A stretch of 64,000 bases of DNA from contig NZ_BAAAWE010000001.1 of the NCBI RefSeq assembly GCF_039534915.1, positions 1,488,001 to 1,552,000 on the forward strand, in the 5' to 3' direction. Both the position numbers and the translations under genes were made by a program. Origin of the DNA: Streptomyces roseofulvus (GTDB lineage Bacteria; Actinomycetota; Actinomycetes; Streptomycetales; Streptomycetaceae). Each line of letters begins with the position of its first letter. Within the stretch, counting starts at the first letter, position 1. Below are positions 57,518 through 64,000 of this stretch, piece by piece. The notes under the pieces were generated by a model, which made no database searches, was not told the DNA's origin, and saw nothing but the letters and a program-made list of their open reading frames with translations.

Positions 57518-60500
57518 CCCCGTCCTCCTCCGGCGGGGTGCCGTAGCCCCCGCCGCCGGGGGTGCGCAGGACGAGCACGTCGCCGGGGCCGACCCGGGTG
57601 GTCGCGGCGCCGTCGAGGCGCTCCACGGTGCCGTCGGCGCGTTCGACGAGGTTCTCGCCGAGCGCGCCCGGCGCGCCTCCCGCCATCCCGTACGGCGGCA
57701 CCCGCCGGTGGCCGGTGAGGAGGGTGACGGTCAGCGGTTGCAGGAACCGGAGCCGACGCTCCACGCCGTCGCCGCCGCGCCAGCGGCCCCGGCCGCCGCT
57801 GCCCTCGCGGACGGCGAAGGCGTCGACGCGGACGGGGTGGCGCCACTCCAGGATCTCGGGGTCGGTGAGGCGGGAGTTGGTCATGTGGGTCTGGACGGCG
57901 TCGGCGCCGTCGAAGCCGTCGCCCGCGCCGGATCCGCTGGCGACGGTCTCGTAGTACTGGACGCGGTCGTCGCCGAAGGTGACGTTGTTCATGGTGCCGG
58001 AGCCCTCGGCCTGGACGCCGAGGGCCGCGTACAGGGCTCCGGTGACGGCCTGGGAGGTCTCGACGTTCCCGGCGACGGTGGCGGCCGGCGGTTCGGGGGC
58101 GAGCATGGAGCCGGGCGGGACCCGGATCTCCAGGGGTGCCAGGCAGCCGCTGTTGAGGGGGATGGACTCGTCGACCAGGGTGCGGAAGACGTACAGGACG
58201 GCGGCCATGACGACGGCGGTGGGGGCGTTGGCGTTCCCGGGGAGCTGGGGCGAGGTGCCGGTGAAGTCGAGGACGGCGGAGCGCCGTTCGCGGTCGACGC
58301 GGACGGCGACCTGGATGACGGCCCCGGAGTCGGTCTCGTACCGGTGGGTGCCGTCCTTCAGGCGGGCGACGATCCGGCGGACGGACTCCTCCGCGTTGGC
58401 CCGCACGTGGCGCATGTACGCCTGGACGGCGTCGAGTCCGAACTCGGCGACGGCCTTGCGGAGTTCCCCGATGCCCTTCTCGTTGGCGGCGATCTGGGCG
58501 CGGAGGTCGGCGAGGTTGGTGTCGGGGTCGCGGGACGGGTGCGGGGCACCGGTGAGGAGGGCGCGGGTCTCGGCCTCGCGGAGCCTGCCGCCGCGGACCA
58601 GGAGCCAGTTGTCGAAGCGGACGCCCTCCTCGTCGATCGTGCGGCTGAAGGCGGGCATGGAGCCGGGGGTGATGCCGCCGATCTCCGCGTGGTGGCCGCG
58701 GGAGGCGACGAGGAAGAGGAGTTCGTCCCCCTCCTCGTCGAACACGGGGGTGACGACGGTGACGTCCGGCAGGTGGGTGCCGCCGTGGTAGGGGTCGTTG
58801 ACGGCGTAGACGTCGCCGGGGCGCAGGTCGTCGGCGCGGCGGCGCAGGACCTCCTTGACGGTCTCGCCCATGGAGCCGAGGTGGACGGGGATGTGGGGGG
58901 CGTTGGCGACGAGGTTGCCGTCGGCGTCGAAGAGCGCGCAGGAGAAGTCGAGCCGTTCCTTGATGTTGACGGAGTGGGCGGTGTTCTCCAGGCGGACGCC
59001 CATCTGCTCGGCGATGGCCATGAAGAGGTTGTGGAAGACCTCCAGGAGGACCGGGTCGACGTCGGTGCCCGCGGCGGTACGCGCGGGGCGCGGGACGGCG
59101 CGGGTGAGCAGCAGGTGTCCGGTGTCGGAGGCGGTGGCGCGCCAGCCGGGGTCGACGACGGTGGTGGCGTCGTCCTCGGCGAGGATCGCGGGCCCGTCGA
59201 CGGTGTCGCCGGGGCGGAGGTCCTCGCGGCGGTGGAGCGGGGTGTCGGTGGCGGTGGCGCCGTCGTGGGTGCGGACGGTGGCACGGGGGACGAGGGGGCC
59301 GGTGCGGGCGCCGGCGGGGACGTGGACGGGACCGTGGGGTCCGGCGGCGCCGACGGCCTCGACGGTGACGGCCTCGGCGACGAGCGGCTTGTCCATGGTG
59401 AAGCCGTAGCGGGCGCGGTGGTCGGCGGTGAAGGCGGCGGCCATCTCCCCGGCGGGGCCGAGGTCGACGGGGAGGCTCGCGTCGGTGCCGGCGTAGCGGA
59501 GGAGCACGCGCGCGTGGGTGGTGATCGCGCTGTCGGGCAGGCCGTCGGCGCGGAGTTCGGCCCGGGTGCGGTCGGCGAGTTCGGCGGCGGCTCCCGTCAC
59601 GCGAGCGGGGGTGCCGGGGGCGTCGAGCGGGGCCTCGACGGAGCGTTCGCGCAGGGCGGTGGCGTCGGCGAGGCCGATGCCGTAGGCGGAGAGGACGCCG
59701 GCGAGCGGCGGGACGAGGACGGTGTCGACGCCGAGGGCGTCGGCGACGGCGCAGGCGTGCTGGCCGCCGGCGCCGCCGAAGCAGGTGAGGGCGTAGCGGG
59801 TGATGTCGTGGCCGCGCTGGACGGAGATCTTCTTGACGGCGTTGGCCATGTCGAGGACGGCGATCCGCAGGAAGCCGGCCGCGACCTCCTCGGGGGTGCG
59901 GCCGCCGCCGACCTCCTCGGCGAGGGCGGTGAACCGTGCGCGGACGACGTCGGCGTCGAGGGGCCGGTCGCCGTCGGGGCCGAAGACGGCGGGGAAGTGG
60001 TCGGGCTGGATCCGGCCGAGCATCACCTGGGCGTCGGTGACGGTGAGCGGGCCGCCGCGCCGGTAGCAGGCGGGGCCGGGGACGGCTCCGGCCGAGTCGG
60101 GTCCGACGCGGTAGCGGCGTCCGTCGTAGTGGAGGACGGAGCCGCCGCCGGCGGCGACGGTGTGGATGCTCATCGTGGGTGCGCGCATGCGCACCCCGGC
60201 GACCTGTGAACCGAGTTCACGCTCGAAGGTCCCGGCGTAGTGCGACACGTCCGTGGACGTGCCGCCCATGTCGAAGCCGATGACCCGCTGCCGTCCGGCC
60301 TGGGCGGAGGTGCGGGCCATGCCGACGACCCCGCCCGCGGGGCCGGAGAGGACGGCGTCCTTGCCGCGGAAGTGGGCTGCCTCCCGGAGGCCGCCGTTGG
60401 ACTGCATGAACATCAGGCGGATCCCGGCGAGTTCGGTGGCGACCTCGTCGACGTAGCGGCGCAGCACGGGCGAGAGGTAGGCGTCGACGACGGTGGTGTC

Positions 60501-61118
60501 GCCGCGCGGGACCAGCTTGATCAGCGGGCTGACCTCGTGCGAGCAGCTGACCTGGGTGAAGCCGGCGGCCCTGGCGGCGGCCGCGACCCGCCGTTCGTGG
60601 TCGGGGTGGCGGTAGCCGTGCACGAGGACGACGGCGGCCGAGCGCAGGCCGTCGCGGCGGGCGTCGGCGAGCGCGGCGGCGACGGCGTCCTCGTCGAGGG
60701 GGCGGACGACCGCGCCCCGGGCGTCCATCCGCTCGGGGACCTCGGCCACGCGCGCGTACACGGCCTCGGGCAGGACGATGTGCCGGTCGAAGAGCCGGGG
60801 CCGGTTCTGGTAGGCGATCCGCAGGGCGTCGCGGAAGCCTTCGGTGATCAGCAGCAGGGTGGGTTCGCCGCGCCGTTCCAGGAGGGCGTTGGTGGCGACG
60901 GTGGTGCCCATCTTGACGACGGCGACGCGGTCGGCGGGGACGGGTTCGCCCGGGCCGAGGCCCATGAGGAGCCGGATCCCGGCCACGGCGGCGTCCTGCC
61001 GGCGGGCCGGGTCGTGGGAGAGGAGCTTGCGGGTCACGAGCCGCCCGTCGGGGCGGCGCCCCACGACGTCGGTGAAGGTGCCGCCCCGGTCGATCCAGAA
61101 CTCCCAGCGCCCGCTCAT
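57504..61118 (-). CDS. oplAH: 5-oxoprolinase, OplAH/hydantoinase A-B fusion
   Basis: 1204 residues. HyuA-type N-terminal half with DRGGTFTDVVGRRPDG, GFDMGGTSTDVS and GGAGGQHACAVADALGV; HyuB-type C-terminal half with VNDPYHGGTHLPDVTVVTPV and IPLNSGCLAPLEIRVPPGS. This is the single-chain, ATP-dependent 5-oxoprolinase homologous to eukaryotic OPLAH (or a related hydantoinase). The ATG at 61118 overlaps the stop of the SGNH hydrolase gene by 4 bases (ATGA). It is not homologous to PxpABC next door, so the locus has two enzymes for the same reaction. Substrate could instead be a hydantoin. Confidence 0.9.
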   Translation of the reverse strand: MSGRWEFWIDRGGTFTDVVGRRPDGRLVTRKLLSHDPARRQDAAVAGIRLLMGLGPGEPVPADRVAVVKMGTTVATNALLERRGEPTLLLITEGFRDALRIAYQNRPRLFDRHIVLPEAVYARVAEVPERMDARGAVVRPLDEDAVAAALADARRDGLRSAAVVLVHGYRHPDHERRVAAAARAAGFTQVSCSHEVSPLIKLVPRGDTTVVDAYLSPVLRRYVDEVATELAGIRLMFMQSNGGLREAAHFRGKDAVLSGPAGGVVGMARTSAQAGRQRVIGFDMGGTSTDVSHYAGTFERELGSQVAGVRMRAPTMSIHTVAAGGGSVLHYDGRRYRVGPDSAGAVPGPACYRRGGPLTVTDAQVMLGRIQPDHFPAVFGPDGDRPLDADVVRARFTALAEEVGGGRTPEEVAAGFLRIAVLDMANAVKKISVQRGHDITRYALTCFGGAGGQHACAVADALGVDTVLVPPLAGVLSAYGIGLADATALRERSVEAPLDAPGTPARVTGAAAELADRTRAELRADGLPDSAITTHARVLLRYAGTDASLPVDLGPAGEMAAAFTADHRARYGFTMDKPLVAEAVTVEAVGAAGPHGPVHVPAGARTGPLVPRATVRTHDGATATDTPLHRREDLRPGDTVDGPAILAEDDATTVVDPGWRATASDTGHLLLTRAVPRPARTAAGTDVDPVLLEVFHNLFMAIAEQMGVRLENTAHSVNIKERLDFSCALFDADGNLVANAPHIPVHLGSMGETVKEVLRRRADDLRPGDVYAVNDPYHGGTHLPDVTVVTPVFDEEGDELLFLVASRGHHAEIGGITPGSMPAFSRTIDEEGVRFDNWLLVRGGRLREAETRALLTGAPHPSRDPDTNLADLRAQIAANEKGIGELRKAVAEFGLDAVQAYMRHVRANAEESVRRIVARLKDGTHRYETDSGAVIQVAVRVDRERRSAVLDFTGTSPQLPGNANAPTAVVMAAVLYVFRTLVDESIPLNSGCLAPLEIRVPPGSMLAPEPPAATVAGNVETSQAVTGALYAALGVQAEGSGTMNNVTFGDDRVQYYETVASGSGAGDGFDGADAVQTHMTNSRLTDPEILEWRHPVRVDAFAVREGSGGRGRWRGGDGVERRLRFLQPLTVTLLTGHRRVPPYGMAGGAPGALGENLVERADGTVERLDGAATTRVGPGDVLVLRTPGGGGYGTPPEEDGATAP

Positions 61119-62077
61119 TCCCCCATTGTCGCCGCGAGGGCCTCGGCGAGGGCGGTCTCCGCGCGCGCGTCGAGCGGCCCGCCGCCGGCGGCGTCCGAGC
61201 GGTGCAGCAGCTCCTCCCCCGCGAGCAGCAGCAGCTGCGGCAGCAGGTCGCGGCTGCGGCGCAGCACCCAGCCGGTGCCGGCGGTGGCGAGCCAGCGGGC
61301 GGTCTCGGCGCGGGTGGGCGGCGGCTCGGACGCCTCCGGGGACGGCGCGGGCCCCCGGGCGAGCCCGCGCTCGGCGAGGAGCCGGTGGAAGGCGCCGGCG
61401 ACGGCCCGGTGGCCGGGCTCGCCGGGATGGAGCCGGTCGGCGCTCCACAGCCGCCGGTCGGCGGTCCAGGCCGGGTCGGCGAGGTGGAGGTGGACGGCGT
61501 CGTGCCGGGCGGACAGGGCGTGCACGACCGCGTTCACGGACCGCCGCCGGCGGGCGAGCGGCCGGGCCAGCGGCGCCGGCAGGCCCAGCATCCGGCCGGG
61601 GTCGGGCAGACAGGCGGTCAGGAGTACGGCTCCGGCCGCGTCGAGCGCGGCGAGCACCCGGTCCAGGCGCCCGGCGAACCGTCCGATGTCGAACCCGTGC
61701 CGCAGGGTGTCGTTGACGCCGACGACGACCGAGGCGAGGTGCGGCCGGAGGGCGACCGCGCGCGGCGCCTGGTGCTCGGCGACGTCCGCGCTGAGCGCCC
61801 CGCTGACGGCGAGGTTGACGAACTCCAGGCGCTGCCCGGGCCCGGCGAGTCCGTCGGCGAGCAGCGCCGCCCATCCGCGCCACACGCCGTCGGCCCGGTC
61901 CCCGACGCCCTCGCTGAACGAGTCCCCGAGCGCCACGAACCGCAGCGGCGGAATCTCGGCGGGGGCAGGGGGCGCGGGCGGCGGGCCGGGGGCCGGGGCC
62001 GGGCGCGGCTGCGGGGCGGCCCCCCGGGCGGTGTCCTGGTCCGGGACGCGGCCCTCCCGGACCGGGACCTTGTTCAT
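61115..62077 (-). CDS. SGNH/GDSL hydrolase
   Basis: 320 residues. The block I motif GDSFSEGVGD holds the catalytic serine, block III has VGVNDTLRHGFD (GxND), and block V has DRLHPGEPGH with the Asp and His. A Pro-rich N-terminus precedes the domain. These enzymes hydrolyse esters such as lipids or acylated sugars. There is no signal peptide, so it is likely cytoplasmic. It overlaps the upstream glycosyltransferase (ATGA) and the downstream oplAH gene (ATGA). The substrate is unknown. Confidence 0.9.
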   Translation of the reverse strand: MNKVPVREGRVPDQDTARGAAPQPRPAPAPGPPPAPPAPAEIPPLRFVALGDSFSEGVGDRADGVWRGWAALLADGLAGPGQRLEFVNLAVSGALSADVAEHQAPRAVALRPHLASVVVGVNDTLRHGFDIGRFAGRLDRVLAALDAAGAVLLTACLPDPGRMLGLPAPLARPLARRRRSVNAVVHALSARHDAVHLHLADPAWTADRRLWSADRLHPGEPGHRAVAGAFHRLLAERGLARGPAPSPEASEPPPTRAETARWLATAGTGWVLRRSRDLLPQLLLLAGEELLHRSDAAGGGPLDARAETALAEALAATMGE

Positions 62078-63342
62078 CCGCCGACCTCCTGCGGCCGGGG
62101 CGGTTCCGCGACGGCGGCCGGTCGAGCGTCGGGCTCGGCGACCGGGTCCCGCGCGTCGGCCGCCTCGTGGGCGCGCAGGAAGGCCGCGACCGAGCGGTCC
62201 CAGGAGAAGCGCTCCGCACGCGCGCGTGCGGCGGCGCGGCGCCCGGCCTCCGGCAGGGCGAGCAGGCTCCGGGCGGCGTCCGCGAAGGCCGCCGGGGTGT
62301 CGGCGGCCGCGGCGCCGGCCGTGCCCACGACCTCGGGGAGGGCCGAGGAGGCGCTGACGATCGTCGGCGTCCCGCAGGCCAGGGCCTCCAGGGCGGAGAG
62401 CCCGAAGGTCTCGGCCGGCCCGGGGGCCAGGCACAGGTCGGCGGCCGCCTGGAGGTCGGCGAGCGCTTCCCGGTCGGCGACGTGTCCGAGGAACCGGACC
62501 GGAAGCCCCCCTTCACGGGCCCGCCGCTCCAGTCGCGGCCGCAGCGGGCCGTCCCCGGCGACGACGAGCCGGGCCGGCACGCCGGCGTCCAGCAGCTCCG
62601 CGAGCGCGTCCAGGGCGGTGCCGGGCCGCTTCTCCACGGAGAGGCGGGAGCAGAGCACCAGCAGGACCCCGGCCCCCTCCGCGTACCGGGCCCGGACGGC
62701 GGGGTCGCGCCGGCCGGGCCGGCAGCGCTCCAGGTCGACGCCGAGCGGAGCCCGTACGACATTGGTCGCGCCCACGCGGACGAACTCCGCCTCCGCCCAG
62801 GCGGTGGTGCAGACGATCCGGCCGTAGGCCCAGGCGGTGCGGCGGTTGAGCCGGTCGGCCGCGCGGGCGGCGAGCGGGGCGGGGACGCCCCAGGTGCGCA
62901 GGACGCCGTCGGCGGTCTCGTGGGAGACCATCACCGAGGGGACGCGGGCGCGCCGGGCCCACTCTCCGGTCCAGCGCAGGGTGGTGCGGTCGGAGACCTC
63001 GATCCGGTCGGGGGCGAGCCGGTCGAGGAGGTCGGCGATCCGGCGCCGGTCGGCGAGGACCCGGTAGCCGCCGGTGCCGGGGAGTTCGGGCCCGGGCAGG
63101 GTGACGACGCGGCCCTGTCCGGCCGGTTCGTCGCTCGCGGTGGCGCCGGGGACGATCAGGACGGGTTCGTGGCCGGCCGCGCGGTAGCCCCGCCCGAGCC
63201 GGTCGAGGGCGGTGCGCAGCCCGCCCGAGGTGGGGGTGACGAAGTTCGCCAGCCGCACGATCCGCAGTCCGTCGCGGCCGTACGAGGCGCCGTACGCGCG
63301 CGTGGGGCCGCCGGGTCCCGGCCCGCGGGAGGGCCCGTTCAC
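62074..63342 (-). CDS. glycosyltransferase family 4/1
   Basis: 422 residues. A GT-B fold with RLANFVTPTSGGLRTALDRL at the N-terminus, an acceptor-domain loop and a C-terminal nucleotide-sugar domain: LCSRLSVEKRPGTALDALAE, RLVVAGDGPLRPRLERRA and ETFGLSALEALACGTPTIVS with the E-x7-E pattern. It transfers a sugar from a nucleotide or lipid donor to an envelope acceptor. The GTG overlaps the stop of the upstream glycosyltransferase (GTGA). Acceptor unknown; relatives include mannosyltransferases. Confidence 0.9.
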   Translation of the reverse strand: MNGPSRGPGPGGPTRAYGASYGRDGLRIVRLANFVTPTSGGLRTALDRLGRGYRAAGHEPVLIVPGATASDEPAGQGRVVTLPGPELPGTGGYRVLADRRRIADLLDRLAPDRIEVSDRTTLRWTGEWARRARVPSVMVSHETADGVLRTWGVPAPLAARAADRLNRRTAWAYGRIVCTTAWAEAEFVRVGATNVVRAPLGVDLERCRPGRRDPAVRARYAEGAGVLLVLCSRLSVEKRPGTALDALAELLDAGVPARLVVAGDGPLRPRLERRAREGGLPVRFLGHVADREALADLQAAADLCLAPGPAETFGLSALEALACGTPTIVSASSALPEVVGTAGAAAADTPAAFADAARSLLALPEAGRRAAARARAERFSWDRSVAAFLRAHEAADARDPVAEPDARPAAVAEPPRPQEVGG

Positions 63343-64000
63343 GCGGCCACCGCCGTCCGCTCGCGCAGCACCTCCAGGTAGTGGCCGACGAGTTCGTCGC
63401 CGAGGGCCTCCCAGGTGCGTCCCTCGACCTCGGTCCGCCCGGCTCTGCCGTAGGCGGCGCGCAGTCCGGGGGCGGCGGCGAGGGCGGTGACGGCCTCGCG
63501 GAGGGCCGTCGGGTCCTCCGGGGGCACGAGGAGGCCGGTGCGCCGGTGGGCGACGAGGTCGAGCGGGCCGCCGGCGGCCGGGGCGATCACCGGGAGTCCG
63601 CTGGCCATGGCCTCCTGGACGGTCTGGCAGAAGGTCTCGTACGGGCCCGTGTGGGCGAAGACGTCGAGCGAGGCGAAGATCCGGGCGAGGTCGTCGCCGG
63701 TGCGGCGGCCGAGGAAACGGGCGCCGGGGAGGCGCGCGCGGAGGGCGGCGCCGCTGGGCCCGTCCCCGACGACCACGAGCCGCACGCCGGGGAGCCCGTC
63801 CGCGGCGGCGAGGAGGTCCACGCGCTTCTCCGGGGCGAGGCGGCCGACGTACCCGACGAGGAGCGCGCCGTCGGGGGCGAGGGCGCGGCGCAGGTCCGGG
63901 TCCCGGTGGGAGGGATGGAAGCGGGTGGTGTCGACGCCGCGCCCCCAGAGGCGTACGCGCGCGACGCCGTGGTCCTCCAGGTCGCGGCGGGCGGCCCGGG
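63339..64000 (-). CDS. glycosyltransferase family 4 (partial)
   Basis: The C-terminal ~220 residues of a GT-B enzyme; the N-terminus lies beyond the window. GRGVDTTRFHPSHRD, LLVGYVGRLAPEKRV, VVVGDGPSGAALRARLP and ETFCQTVQEAMASGLPVIAP are typical of GT4 enzymes such as mannosyltransferases of the PimB/MgtA type. Its end overlaps the next gene by 4 bases, so the two transferases are coupled and may act on the same glycan. Confidence 0.9.
   Translation of the reverse strand, partial: RAARRDLEDHGVARVRLWGRGVDTTRFHPSHRDPDLRRALAPDGALLVGYVGRLAPEKRVDLLAAADGLPGVRLVVVGDGPSGAALRARLPGARFLGRRTGDDLARIFASLDVFAHTGPYETFCQTVQEAMASGLPVIAPAAGGPLDLVAHRRTGLLVPPEDPTALREAVTALAAAPGLRAAYGRAGRTEVEGRTWEALGDELVGHYLEVLRERTAVAA

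Overview
The window looks like chromosomal DNA of a Streptomyces-type actinomycete. It has very high GC, many GTG starts and stop/start overlaps (GTGA, ATGA), a conservon (cvnABCD), a DasR-type site near crr-ptsI, and the gcvP / GarA / DUF881 / small basic protein cluster that is syntenic with mycobacteria.

Layout. 1-2,246: start of a glutamate-cysteine ligase family gene and two small unknown genes. 2,318-16,230: a mostly minus-strand block with gcvP behind a tandem glycine riboswitch, a PRC-barrel protein, dinB, MerR, bifunctional nuclease, MerR, GarA-like FHA protein, DUF881-Sbp-DUF881, a nucleotidyltransferase/phosphohexomutase fusion and a PgsA-like enzyme. 16,326-21,491: a complete rRNA operon on the minus strand (16S-23S-5S, no tRNA seen). 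22,142-24,343: crr-ptsI of the phosphotransferase system, divergent from rrn. 24,420-31,606: unknown protein, MFS exporter with divergent MocR regulator, and a secreted protein facing an ECF sigma factor operon. 31,655-40,251: acetoacetyl-CoA synthetase, GH31 glucosidase, DUF4253, Nudix, VanX-like dipeptidase, and a DUF35-thiolase pair. 40,282-44,620: conservon. 45,560-53,609: a four-gene operon with a MukB-like SMC ATPase. 53,750-61,118: 5-oxoproline catabolism (GntR, DUF1445 fragment, pxpABC, convergent oplAH). 61,115-64,000: SGNH hydrolase and two glycosyltransferases overlapping into oplAH.

Working together. The minus-strand block links glycine cleavage, 2-oxoglutarate-type signalling (GarA) and envelope/lipid functions. 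The ECF sigma factor and the secreted protein share mirror-image promoters at identical spacing, so they probably form one small regulon. The SMC operon has the architecture of MukBEF/Wadjet-like condensins, but no JetD nuclease gene lies beside it. Its ATPase has Asn where the Walker B catalytic Glu is expected, and a 9-residue-repeat protein is embedded in the operon. This is the best candidate for an undescribed system. Both known, non-homologous 5-oxoprolinases (PxpABC and OplAH) sit tail to tail.

All calls come from reading the sequence and recalled family motifs; no database search was run.
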